Shown here: piece by piece, positions 36,401-48,859 of the stretch
Numbering within the stretch: position 1 is the first letter of the stretch
Layout: each line of letters opens with the position of its first letter
Source of the DNA: Galeopsis tetrahit
Taxonomy: Eukaryota; Streptophyta; Magnoliopsida; Lamiales; Lamiaceae
Assembly (NCBI GenBank): GCA_963675135.1
Contig: OY776122.1
Span: 20,338,881 to 20,402,880 of the forward strand
DNA: 64,000 bases
Reading direction: 5' to 3'
Program-made: the position numbers and the translations under genes
The notes under the pieces: generated by a model
Told to the model about the DNA's origin: nothing
Databases searched by the model: none
Seen by the model: the letters and a program-made list of their open reading frames with translations, nothing else

Positions 36401-38418
36401 GCCGTTTTTCAAAGTTTTCAGATTGCCTCCCGGGTTTACATTTCCCGCTGAATTGGCCATAGAATCAATTGTGTCGAGAAAGTTTTTGAATTTGAGGCCT
36501 CGGGTGCGGAGTTTTTGACGTCGTCGCCCATAGGCAAACTTGCGCGCATGGTTGTGTGCCGTTTTTACAAAGTTTTCAGATTGCCTCCCAGGTTTGCATC
36601 CTTCACTGAATTGGCCATAGAATCAATTGTGTCAAGACGGTTTTGGAATTTGAGGCCTCGGGTGCGGAGTTTTTGACGTCGTCGCCCATAGCCAAATTGC
36701 GCGCACGTTTGTGCGCCGTTTTTACAAAGTTTTCAGATTACCTCTCGGGTTTGCATTTCCAGCTGAATTGGCCATAGAATCAATTGTGTCGAGAAAATTT
36801 TTGAATTTGAGGCCTCGGGTGCAGAGTTTTTGACGTCGTCGTCCATAGCCAAATTGCGCGCATGGTTGTGTGTCGTTTTTACAAAGTTTTCAGATTGCCT
36901 CCCGGGTTTGCATTTCCCACTGAATTGGCCATAAAATCAATTGTGTCGAGAAAGTTTTTGAATTTGAGGCCTCGGGTGCGGAGTTTTTGACGTCATCGCC
37001 CATAGCCAAACTTGCGCGCATGGTTGTGCGCCATTTTTACAAAGTTTTCAGATTGCCTCCCAGGTTGGCATCCCTCACTGAATTGGCCATAGAATCAATT
37101 GTGTGGAGACGGTTTTTGAATTTGAGGCCTCGGGTGCAGAGTTTTTGACGTCGTCGTCCATAGCCAAATTGCGCGCATGCTTGTGCGCCGTTTTTACAAA
37201 GTTTTCAGATTGCCTCCCAGGTTTGCATTTACCACTGAATTGGCCATAGAATCAATTGTGTCGAGAAAGTTTTTGAATTTGAGGCCTCGGGTGCGGAGTT
37301 TTTGACGTCGTCGCCCATAGCCAAACTTACGCGCATGGTTGTGTGCCGTTTTTACAAAGTTTTCAGATTGCCTCGAAGGTTTGCATCCCTCACTGAATTG
37401 GACATAGAATCAATTGTGTCGAGACGGTTTTTGAATTTGAGGTCTCGGGTGCAGAGTTTTTGACGTCGTCGCCCATAGCCAAATTGCGCGCATGCTTGTG
37501 CGCCGTTTTTACAAAGTTTTCAGATTGTCTCCCGGGTTTGCATTTCCCACTGAATTGGCCATAGAATCAATTGTGTCGAGAAAGTTTTTGAATTTGAGGC
37601 CTCGGGTGCGGAGTTTTTGACGTCGTCGCCCATAGCCAAACTTGCGCGCATGGTTGTGTTCCGTTTTTACAAAGTTTTCAGATTGCCTCCCAGGTTTGCA
37701 TCCCCCACTGAATTGGCCATAGAATCAAATGTGTCGAGACGGTTTTTGAATTTGAGGCCTCGGGTGCGGAGTTTTTGACGTCGTCGCCCATAGTCAAATT
37801 GCGCGCACACTTGTGCGCCGTTTTTACAAAGTTTTCAGATTGCCTCTCGGGTTTGCATTTCCCACTGAATTGGCCATAGAATCAATTCTGTCGACAAATT
37901 TTTTGAATTTGAGGCCTCGGGTGCGGAGTTTTTGAAGTCGTTGCCCATAGCCAAACTTGCGCGCATTGTTGTTTGCCGTTTTTACAAAGTTTTCAAATTG
38001 CCTCCCAGGTTTGCATCCCTCACTGAATTGGCCATAGAATCAATTGTGTCGAGACGGTTTTTGAATTTGCGGCCTCGGGTGCGGAGTTTTTGACGTCGTC
38101 GCCCATAGCCAAATTGCGCGCACGTTTGTGCGCCGTTTTTACAAAGTTTTCAGATTGCCTCTCGAGTTTGCATTCCCCACTGAATTGACCATAGAATCAA
38201 TTGTGTCGAGAAAGTTTTTGAATTTGAGGCCTCGGGTGCGGAGTTTTTGACGTCGTCGCCCATACCCAAACTTGCGCGCATGGTTGTGTGCCGTTTTTAC
38301 AAAGTTTTCAGATTGCCTCCCAGGTTTGCATCCCTCACTGAATTGGCCATAGAATCAATTGTGTCGAGACGGTTTTTGAATTTGAGGCCTCGGGTGCAGA
38401 GTTTTTGACGTCGTCGTC
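33413..38418 (+). repeat. Mosaic satellite between amplified units
   Basis: This stretch is ordinary A/B satellite without a clean local tandem unit. It is assembled from segments with matches elsewhere. About 33.46-33.72 kb resembles 14.1-14.4 kb (gtcaagacgg, gcgatgtttttg, catacccaaac). Positions 34,596-36,237 match 2,665-4,306. About 35.83-36.8 kb matches 26.38-27.35 kb at an offset of 9,449 bp, less two bases after gtttttcaaag near 36,409. About 37.3-38.6 kb matches parts of the 2,205-bp unit. No gene is visible. Confidence 0.75.
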
Positions 38419-41400
38419 CATAGCCAAATTGCGCGCATGCTTGTGCGACGTTTTTACAAAGTTTTCAGATTGCCTCCCGGGTTTGCATTACCCACTGAAT
38501 TGGCCATAAAATAAATTGTGTCGAGAAAGTTTTTAAATTTGAGGCCTCGGGTGCGGAGTTTTGGACGTCGTCGCCCATAGCCAAACTTGCGCGCATGGTT
38601 GTGTGCCATTTTTACAAAGTTTTCAGATTGCCTCCCAGGTTTGCATCCCCCACCGAATTGGCCATAGATTCAATTGTGTCGAGACGGTTTTTGAATTTGA
38701 GGTCTCGGGTGCAGAGTTTTTAACGTCGTCGTCCATAGCCAAATTGCGCGCATGCTTGTGCGCCGTTTTTACAAAGTTTTCAGATTGCCTCCCGGGTTTG
38801 CATTTACCACTGAATTGGCCATAGAATCAATTGTGTTGAGAAAGTTTTTGAATTTGAGGCCTCGGGTGCGGAGTTTTTGACGTCGTCGCCCATAGCCAAA
38901 CTTGTGCGCATGGTTGTGTGCCGTTTTTACAAAGTTTTCAGATTGCCTCGAAGGTTTGCATCCCTCACTGAATTGGACATAGAATCAATTGTGTCGAGAC
39001 GGTTTTTGAATTTGAGGTCTCGGGTGCAGAGTTTTTGACGTCGTCGCCCATAGCCAAATTGCGCGCATGCTTCTGCGCCGTTTTTACAAAGTTTTCAGAT
39101 TGTCTCCCGGGTTTGCATTTCCCACTGAATTGGCCATAGAATCAATTGTGTCGAGAAAGATTTTGAATTTGAGGCCTCGGGTGCGGAGTTTTTTGACGTC
39201 GTCGCCCATAGACAAACTTGCGCGCATGGTTGTGTTCCGTTTTTAAAAAGTTTTCAGATTGCCTCCCAGGTTTGCATCCTCCACTGAATTGGCCATAGAA
39301 TCAATTGTGTTGAGACGGTTTTTGAATTTGAGGCCTCGGGTGCGGAGTTTTTGACGTCGTCACCCATAGTCAAATTGCACGCACGCTTGTGCGCTGTTTT
39401 TACAAAGTTTTCACATTGCCTCTCGGGTTTGCATTCCCAACTAAATTGGCCATAGAATCAATTGTGTCGAGAAAGTTTTTGAATTTGAGGCCTCGGGTGC
39501 GGAGTTTTTGAAGTCATTGCCCATAGCCAAACTTGCGTGCATGGTTGTTTGCCATTTTTACAAAGTTTTCAAATTGCCTCCCAGGTTTGCATCCTCCACT
39601 GAATTGGCCATAGAATCAATTGTGTTGAGACGGTTTTTGAATTTGAGGCCTCGGGTGCAGAGTTTTTGACGTCGTCGCCCAAAGCCAAATTGCGCGCATG
39701 CTTGTGCGCCGTTTTTACAAAGTTTTCAGATTGCCTCTCGGGTTTGCACTCCCAACTAAATTGGCCATAGAATCAATTGTGTCGAGAAAGTTTTTGAATT
39801 TGAGGCCTCGGGTGCGGAGTTTTTGAAGTCGTTGCCCATAGCCAAACTTGCGCGCATGGTTGTTTGCCGTTTTTACAAAGTTTTCAAATTGCCTCCCAGG
39901 TTTGCATCCCTCACTGAATTGGCCATAGAATCAATTGTGTCGAGATGGTTTTTGAATTTGAGGCCTCGGGTGCAGAGTTTTTGACGTCGTCGTCCATAGC
40001 CAAATTGCGCGCATGATTGTGCGCCGTTTTTACAAAGTTTTCAGATTGCCTCCCAGGTTTGCATTTCCCACTGAATTGGCCATAGAATCAATTGTGTCGA
40101 GAAAGTTTTTGAATTTGAGGCCTCGGGTGCGGAGTTTTTGACGTCGTCGCCCATAGCCAAACTTGCGCGCATGGTTGTGTGCCGTTTTTATAAAGTTTTC
40201 AGATTGCCTCCCAGGTTTGCATCCCTCACTGAATTGGCCATAGAATCAATTGTGTCGAGACGGTTTTTGAATTTGAGGCCTCGGGTGCAGAGTTTTGGAC
40301 GTCGTCGCCCATAGCCAAATTGCGCGCATGCTTGTGCGCCGTTTTTACAAAGTTTTCAGATTGCCTCTCGGGTTTGCATTTCCTACTAAATTGGCCATAT
40401 AATCAATTGTGTCGAGAAAGTTTTTGAATTTGAGACCTCGGGTACGGAGTTTTACGTCGTCGCCAATAGCCAAACTTGCGCGCATGGTTGTGTGCCATTT
40501 TTACAAAGTTTTCAGATTGCCTCCCAGGTTTGCATCCCTCACCGAATTGGCCATTGAATCAATTGTGTCGAGACGGTTTTTGAATTTGAGGCCTCGGGTG
40601 CAGAGTTTTTGACGTCGTCGCCCAAAGCCAAATTGCGCGCATGCTTGTGCGCCGTTTTTACAAAGTTTTCAGATTGCCTCTTGGGTTTGCATTCCCCACT
40701 GAATTGGCCATAGAATCAATTGTGTCGAGAAATTTTTTGAATTTGAGGCCTCGGGTGCGGAGTTTTTGACGTCGTCGCCCATAGCCAAACTTGCGCGCAT
40801 GGTTGTGTGCCGTTTTTACAAAGTTTTTAGATTGCCTCGAAGGTTTGCATGCCTCACTGAATTGGTCATAGAATCAATTGTGTCGAGACGGTTTTTGAAT
40901 TTGAGGCCTCGGGTGCGGAGTTTTTTACGTTGTCGCCCATAGCCAAATTGCGCGCATGCTTGTGCGACGTTTTTACAAAGTTTTCAGATTGCCTCCCGGG
41001 TTTGCATTACCCACTGAATTGGCCATAAAATAAATTGTGTCGAGAAAGTTTTTAAATTTGAGGCCTCGGGTGCGGAGTTTTGGACGTCGTCGCCCATAGC
41101 CAAACTTGCGCGCATGGTTGTGTGCCATTTTTACAAAGTTTTCAGATTGCCTCCCAGGTTTGCATCCCCCACCGAATTGGCCATAGATTCAATTGTGTCG
41201 AGACGGTTTTTGAATTTGAGGTCTCGGGTGCAGAGTTTTTAACGTCGTCGTCCATAGCCAAATTGCGCGCATGCTTGTGCGCCGTTTTTACAAAGTTTTC
41301 AGATTGCCTCCCGGGTTTGCATTTACCACTGAATTGGCCATAGAATCAATTGTGTTGAGAAAGTTTTTGAATTTGAGGCCTCGGGTGCGGAGTTTTTGAC

Positions 41401-43482
41401 GTCGTCGCCCATAGCCAAACTTGTGCGCATGGTTGTGTGCCGTTTTTACAAAGTTTTCAGATTGCCTCGAAGGTTTGCATCCCTCACTGAATTGGACATA
41501 GAATCAATTGTGTCGAGACGGTTTTTGAATTTGAGGTCTCGGGTGCAGAGTTTTTGACGTCGTCGCCCATAGCCAAATTGCGCGCATGCTTCTGCGCCGT
41601 TTTTACAAAGTTTTCAGATTGTCTCCCGGGTTTGCATTTCCCACTGAATTGGCCATAGAATCAATTGTGTCGAGAAAGATTTTGAATTTGAGGCCTCGGG
41701 TGCGGAGTTTTTTGACGTCGTCGCCCATAGACAAACTTGCGCGCATGGTTGTGTTCCGTTTTTAAAAAGTTTTCAGATTGCCTCCCAGGTTTGCATCCTC
41801 CACTGAATTGGCCATAGAATCAATTGTGTTGAGACGGTTTTTGAATTTGAGGCCTCGGGTGCGGAGTTTTTGACGTCGTCACCCATAGTCAAATTGCACG
41901 CACGCTTGTGCGCTGTTTTTACAAAGTTTTCACATTGCCTCTCGGGTTTGCATTCCCAACTAAATTGGCCATAGAATCAATTGTGTCGAGAAAGTTTTTG
42001 AATTTGAGGCCTCGGGTGCGGAGTTTTTGAAGTCATTGCCCATAGCCAAACTTGCGTGCATGGTTGTTTGCCATTTTTACAAAGTTTTCAAATTGCCTCC
42101 CAGGTTTGCATCCTCCACTGAATTGGCCATAGAATCAATTGTGTTGAGACGGTTTTTGAATTTGAGGCCTCGGGTGCAGAGTTTTTGACGTCGTCGCCCA
42201 AAGCCAAATTGCGCGCATGCTTGTGCGCCGTTTTTACAAAGTTTTCAGATTGCCTCTCGGGTTTGCACTCCCAACTAAATTGGCCATAGAATCAATTGTG
42301 TCGAGAAAGTTTTTGAATTTGAGGCCTCGGGTGCGGAGTTTTTGAAGTCGTTGCCCATAGCCAAACTTGCGCGCATGGTTGTTTGCCGTTTTTACAAAGT
42401 TTTCAAATTGCCTCCCAGGTTTGCATCCCTCACTGAATTGGCCATAGAATCAATTGTGTCGAGATGGTTTTTGAATTTGAGGCCTCGGGTGCAGAGTTTT
42501 TGACGTCGTCGTCCATAGCCAAATTGCGCGCATGATTGTGCGCCGTTTTTACAAAGTTTTCAGATTGCCTCCCAGGTTTGCATTTCCCACTGAATTGGCC
42601 ATAGAATCAATTGTGTCGAGAAAGTTTTTGAATTTGAGGCCTCGGGTGCGGAGTTTTTGACGTCGTCGCCCATAGCCAAACTTGCGCGCATGGTTGTGTG
42701 CCGTTTTTATAAAGTTTTCAGATTGCCTCCCAGGTTTGCATCCCTCACTGAATTGGCCATAGAATCAATTGTGTCGAGACGGTTTTTGAATTTGAGGCCT
42801 CGGGTGCAGAGTTTTGGACGTCGTCGCCCATAGCCAAATTGCGCGCATGCTTGTGCGCCGTTTTTACAAAGTTTTCAGATTGCCTCTCGGGTTTGCATTT
42901 CCTACTAAATTGGCCATATAATCAATTGTGTCGAGAAAGTTTTTGAATTTGAGACCTCGGGTACGGAGTTTTACGTCGTCGCCAATAGCCAAACTTGCGC
43001 GCATGGTTGTGTGCCATTTTTACAAAGTTTTCAGATTGCCTCCCAGGTTTGCATCCCTCACCGAATTGGCCATTGAATCAATTGTGTCGAGACGGTTTTT
43101 GAATTTGAGGCCTCGGGTGCAGAGTTTTTGACGTCGTCGCCCAAAGCCAAATTGCGCGCATGCTTGTGCGCCGTTTTTACAAAGTTTTCAGATTGCCTCT
43201 TGGGTTTGCATTCCCCACTGAATTGGCCATAGAATCAATTGTGTCGAGAAATTTTTTGAATTTGAGGCCTCGGGTGCGGAGTTTTTGACGTCGTCGCCCA
43301 TAGCCAAACTTGCGCGCATGGTTGTGTGCCGTTTTTACAAAGTTTTTAGATTGCCTCGAAGGTTTGCATGCCTCACTGAATTGGTCATAGAATCAATTGT
43401 GTCGAGACGGTTTTTGAATTTGAGGCCTCGGGTGCGGAGTTTTTTACGTTGTCGCCCATAGCCAAATTGCGCGCATGCTTGT
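38419..43482 (+). repeat. Tandem duplication, period 2,519 bp (8 dimers)
   Basis: Copy 1 starts at about 38,419 and copy 2 at about 40,938, with a short overhang to 43,482. I saw no mismatch in the lines compared. Markers include gtgcgacg, ttttaaatttgagg, gttttggacg, tttttaacg, gtgttgagaaag, gagaaagattttg, ttaaaaagttttc, gcattcccaactaaatt, aagtcattgcc, catgattgtgcgcc, gagacctcgggtacgg and cctcttgggtttg. The right limit is where ttgtgcgacg is replaced by ttgtgagccg. A diverged third copy lies at about 45.96-48.2 kb. Confidence 0.93.
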
Positions 43483-45956
43483 GAGCCGTTTTTAAAAAGT
43501 TTTCACATTGCCTCCCAGGTTTGCATTTACCACTGAATTGGCCATAGAATCAATTGTGTCGAGAAAGTTTTTGAATTTGAGGCCTCGGGTGCGGAGTTTT
43601 TGACGTCGTCGCCCATAGCCAAACTTGCGCGCATGGTTGTGTGCCGTTTTTACAAAGTTTTCAGATTGCCTCCCAGGTTTGCATCCCTCACTGAATTGGC
43701 CATAGAATCAATTGTGTCGAGACGGTTTTTGAATTTGAGGCCTCGGGTGCAGAGTTTTTGACGTCGTCGCCCATAGCCAAATTGCGCGCATGCTTGTGCG
43801 CCGTTTTTACAAATTTTCAGATTGCCTCTCGGGTTTGCATTTCCTACTGAATTGGCCATATAATCAATTGTGTCGAGAAAGTTTTTGAATTTGAGGCCTC
43901 GGGTACGGAGTTTTACGTCGTCGCCCATAGCCAAACTTGCGCGCATGGTTGTGTGCCGTTTTTACAAAGTTTTCAGATTGCCTCCCAGGTTTGCATCCCT
44001 CACTGAATTGGCCATAGAATCAATTGTGTCGAGACGGTTTTTGAATTTGAGGCCTCGGGTGCAGAGTTTTTGACGTCGTCGCCCATAGCCAAATTGCGCG
44101 CATGCTTCTGCGCCGTTTTTACAAAGTTTTCAGATTGCCTCCCGGGTTTACATTTCCCGCTGAATTGGCCATAGAATCAATTGTGTCGAGAAAGTTTTTG
44201 AATTTGAGGCCTCGGGTGCGGAGTTTTTGACGTCGTCACCCATAGGCAAACTTGCGCGCATGGTTGTGTGCCGTTTTTACAAAGTTTTCAGATTGCCTCC
44301 CAGGTTTGCATCCTTCACTGAATTGGCCATAGAATCAATTGTGTCAAGACGGTTTTTGAATTTGAGGCCTCGGGTGCGGAGTTTTTGACGTCGTCGCCCA
44401 TAGCCAAATTGCGCGCACGTTTGTGCGCCGTTTTTACAAAGTTTTCAGATTACCTCTCGGGTTTGCATTTCCAGCTGAATTGACCATAGAATCAATTATG
44501 TCGAGAAAATTTTTGAATTTGAGGCCTCGGGTGCAGAGTTTTTGACGTCGTCGCCCATAGCCAAATTGCGCGCATGCTTGTGCGCCGTTTTTACAAAGTT
44601 TTCAGATTGCCTCCCAGGTTTGCATCCCTCACCGAATTGGCCATAGAATCAATTGGGTCGAGACGGTTTTTGAATTTGAGGCCTCGGGTGCGGAGTTTTT
44701 GACGTTGTCGCCCATAGCCAAATTGCGCGCATGCTTGTGAGCCGTTTTTACAAAGTTTTCAGATTGCCTCCCAGGTTTGCATTTACCTCTGAATTGGCCA
44801 TAGAATCAATTGTGTCGAGAAAGTTTTTGAATTTGAGGCCTCGGGTGCGGAGTTTTTGACGTCGTCGCCCATAGCCAAACTTGTGCGCATGGTTGTGTGT
44901 CGTTTTTACAAAGTTTTCAGATTGCCTCGAAGGTTTGCATCCCTCACTGAATTGGACATAGAATCAATTGTGTCGAGACGGTTTTTGAATTTGAGGCCTC
45001 GGGTGCAGAGTTTTTGACGTCGTCGCCCATAGCCAAATTGCGCGCATGCTTCTGCGCCGTTTTTACAAAGTTTTCAGATTGCCTCCCAGGTTTGCATTTA
45101 CCTCTGAATTGGCCATAGAATCAATTGTGTCGAGAAAGTTTTTGAATTTGAGGCCTCGGGTGCGGAGTTTTTGACGTCGTCGCCCATAGCCAAACTTGCG
45201 CGCATGGTTGTGTGTCGTTTTTACAAAGTTTTCAGATTGCCTCGAAGGTTTGCATCCCTCACTGAATTGGACATAGAATCAATTGTGTCGAGACGGTTTT
45301 TTAATTTGAGGCCTCGGGTGCAGAGTTTTTGACGTCGTCGCCCATAGCCAAATTGCGCGCATGCTTCTGCGCCATTTTTACAAAGTTTTCAGATTGTCTC
45401 CCGGGTTTGCATTTCCCACTGAATTGGCCATAAAATCAATTGTGTCGAGAAAGTTTTTGAATTTGAGGCCTCGGCTGCGGAGTTTTTGACGTCGTCGCCC
45501 AGAGCCAAACTTGCGCGCATGGTTGTGTGCCGTTTTTACAAAGTTTTCAGATTGCCTCCCAGGTTTGCATCCTTCACTGAATTGGCCATAGAATCAATTG
45601 TGTTGAGACGGTTTTTGAATTTGAGGCCTTGGGTGCGGAGTTTTTGACGTCGTCGCCCATAGTCAAATTGCGCGCACGCTTGTGCGCCGTTTTTACAAAG
45701 TTTTCAGATTACCTCTCGGGTTTGCATTCCCAACTGAATTGGCCATAGAATCAATTGTGTCGAGAAATTTTTTGAATTTGAGGCCTCGGGTGCGGAGTTT
45801 TTGAAGTCGTCGCCCATAGCCAAACTTGCGCGCATGGTTGTGTGCCGTTTTTACAAAGTTTTCAGATTGCCTCCCAGGTTTGCATCCCTCACTGAATTGG
45901 CCATAGAATCAATTGTGTCGAAACGGTTTTTGAATTTGAGGCCTCGGGTGCAGAGT
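43483..45956 (+). repeat. Mosaic satellite between amplified units
   Basis: Ordinary A/B satellite. About 43.56-44.55 kb is a third dispersed relative of 26.4-27.36 and 35.85-36.8 kb: tagged gtacggagttttacg monomer, gggtttacatttcccgctg, cataggcaaac, gcacgtttgtgcgcc. About 44.7-45.3 kb has two similar dimers with gcatttacctctg and cctcgaagg. A short deletion (acaaattttcag for acaaagttttcag) is at about 43,810. No gene is visible. Confidence 0.75.
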
Positions 45957-48480
45957 TTTTGACGTCGTCGTCCATAGCCAAATTGCGCGCATGCTTGTGC
46001 GACGTTTTTACAAAGTTTTCAGATTGCCTCCCGGGTTTGCATTACCCACTGAATTGGCCATAAAATAAATTGTGTCGAGAAAGTTTTTGAATTTGAGGCC
46101 TCGGGTGCGGAGTTTTGGACGTCGTCGCCCATAGCCAAACTTGCGCGCATGGTTGTGTGCCATTTTTACAAAGTTTTCAGATTGCCTCCCAGGTTTGCAT
46201 CCCCCACCGAATTGGCCATAGATTCAATTGTGTCGAGACGGTTTTTGAATTTGAGGTCTCGGGTGCAGAGTTTTTAACGTCGTCGTCCATAGCCAAATTG
46301 CGCGCATGCTTGTGCGCCGTTTTTACAAAGTTTTCAGATTACCTCCCGGGTTTGCATTTACCACTGAATTGGCCATAGAATCAATTGTGTCGAGAAAGTT
46401 TTTGAATTTGAGGCCTCGGGTGCGGAGTTTTTGACGTCGTCGCCCATAGCCAAACTTGTGCGCATGGTTGTGTGCCGTTTTTACAAAGTTTTCAGATTGC
46501 CTCGAAGGTTTGCATCCCTCACTGAATTGGACATAGAATCAATTGTGTCGAGACGGTTTTTGAATTTGAGGTCTCGGGTGCAGAGTTTTTGACGTCGTCG
46601 CCCATAGCCAAATTGGGCGCATGCTTCTGCGCCGTTTTTACAAAGTTTTCAGATTGTCTCCCGGGTTTGCATTTCCCACTGAATTGGCCATAGAATCAAT
46701 TGTGTCGAGAAAGATTTTGAATTTGAGGCCTCGGGTGCGGAGTTTTTTGACGTCGTCGCCCATAGACAAACTTGCGCGCATGGTTGTGTTCCGTTTTTAA
46801 AAAGTTTTCAGATTGCCTCCCAGGTTTGCATCCTCCACTGAATTGGCCATAGAATCAATTGTGTTGAGACGGTTTTTGAATTTGAGGCCTCGGGTGCGGA
46901 GTTTTTGACGTCGTCACCCATAGTCAAATTGCACGCACGCTTGTGCGCTGTTTTTACAAAGTTTTCACATTGCCTCTCGGGTTTGCATTCCCAACTAAAT
47001 TGGCCATAGAATCAATTGTGTCGAGAAAGTTTTTGAATTTGAGGCCTCGGGTGCGGATTTTTGAAGTCATTGCCCATAGCCAAACTTGCGTGCATGGTTG
47101 TTTGCCATTTTTACAAAGTTTTCAAATTGCCTCCCAGGTTTGCATCCTCCACTGAATTGGCCATAGAATCAATTGTGTTGAGACGGTTTTTGAATTTGAG
47201 GCCTCGGGTGCAGAGTTTTTGACGTCGTCGCCCAAAGCCAAATTGCGCGCATGCTTGTGCGCCGTTTTTACAAAGTTTTCAGATTGCCTCTCGGGTTTGC
47301 ACTCCCAACTAAATTGGCCATAGAATCAATTGTGTCAAGAAAGTTTTTGAATTTGAGGCCTCGGGTGCGGAGTTTTTGAAGTCGTTGCCCATAGCCAAAC
47401 TTGCGCGCATGGTTGTTTGCCGTTTTTACAAAGTTTTCAAATTGCCTCCCAGGTTTGCATCCCTCACTGAATTGGCCATAGAATCAATTGTGTCGAGATG
47501 GTTTTTGAATTTGAGGCCTCGGGTGCAGAGTTTTTGACGTCGTCGTCCATAGCCAAATTGCGCGCATGCTTGTGCGCCGTTTTTACAAAGTTTTCAGATT
47601 GCCTCCCAGGTTTGCATTTCCCACTGAATTGGCCATAGAATCAATTGTGTCGAGAAAGTTTTTGAATTTGAGACCTCGGGTACGGAGTTTTACGTCGTCG
47701 CCAATAGCCAAACTTGCGCGCATGGTTGTGTGCCATTTTTACAAAGTTTTCAGATTGCCTCCCAGGTTTGCATCCCTCACCGAATTGGCCATTGAATCAA
47801 TTGTGTCGAGACGGTTTTTGAATTTGAGGCCTCGGGTGCAGAGTTTTTGACGTCGTCGCCCAAAGCCAAATTGCGCGCATGCTTCTGCGCCGTTTTTACA
47901 AAGTTTTCAGATTGCCTCTCGGGTTTGCATTCCCCACTGAATTGGCCATAGAATCAATTGTGTCGAGAAATTTTTTGAATTTGAGGCCTCGGGTGCGGAG
48001 TTTTTGACGTCGTCGCCCATAGCCAAACTTGCGCGCATGGTTGTGTGCCGTTTTTACAAAGTTTTTAGATTGCCTCGAAGGTTTGCATGCCTCACTGAAT
48101 TGGTCATAGAATCAATTGTGTCGAGACGGTTTTTGAATTTGAGGCCTCGGGTGCGGAGTTTTTTACGTTGTCGCCCATAGCCAAATTGCGCGCATGCTTG
48201 TGAGCCGTTTTTAAAAAGTTTTCACATTGCCTCCCAGGTTTGCATTTACCACTGAATTGGCCATAGAATCAATTGTGTCGAGAAAGTTTTTGAATTTGAG
48301 GCCTCGGGTGCGGAGTTTTTGACGTCGTCGCCCATAGCCAAACTTGCGCGCATGGTTGTGTGCCGTTTTTACAAAGTTTTCAGATTGCCTCCCAGGTTTG
48401 CATCCCTCACTGAATTGGCCATAGAATCAATTGTGTCGAGACGGTTTTTGAATTTGAGGCCTCGGGTGCAGAGTTTTTAA
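45957..48480 (+). repeat. Diverged third copy of the 2,519-bp unit, with one dimer deleted
   Basis: At offsets of about 5,035 bp from 41.0 kb the markers of the 2,519-bp unit recur in the same order (gtgcgacg, gttttggacg, gagaaagattttg, ttaaaaag, aagtcattgcc). There are substitutions and a one-base loss near 47,056 (gcggatttttgaag). The offset drops by exactly 315 bp across 47,639-47,672, which shows loss of one dimer. Confidence 0.85.
47639..47672 (+). other. Junction of an exact one-dimer (315-bp) deletion
   Basis: Left of this window the sequence follows 42,5xx (catttcccactg, ccatagaatc). Right of it the sequence follows the next dimer (gagacctcgggtacgg). The offset against the parental unit changes from 5,034 to 4,719. 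The crossover must lie in the stretch identical between the two B monomers, between the g of ccatag and the a of gagacc. This is a directly readable product of recombination between adjacent dimers. Confidence 0.85.
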
Positions 48481-48859
48481 CGTCGTCGTCCATAGCCAAA
48501 TTGCGCGCATGCTTGTGCGCTGTTTTTACAAAGTTTTCAGATTGCCTCCCGGGTTTGCATTTCCCACTGAATTGGCCATAAAATCAATTGTGTCGAGAAA
48601 GTTTTTGAATTTGAGGCCTCGGGTGCGGAGTTTTTGACGTCGTCGCCCATAGCCAAACTTACGCGCATGGTTGTGTGCCATTTTTACAAAGTTTTCAGAT
48701 TGCCTCCCAGGTTTGCATCCCTCACCGAATTGGCCATTGAATCAATTGTGTCGAGACGGTTTTTGAATTTGAGGCCTCGGGTGCAGAGTTTTTGACGTCG
48801 TCGCCCAAAGCCAAATTGCGCGCATGCTTGTGCGCCGTTTTTACAAAGTTTTCAGATTG

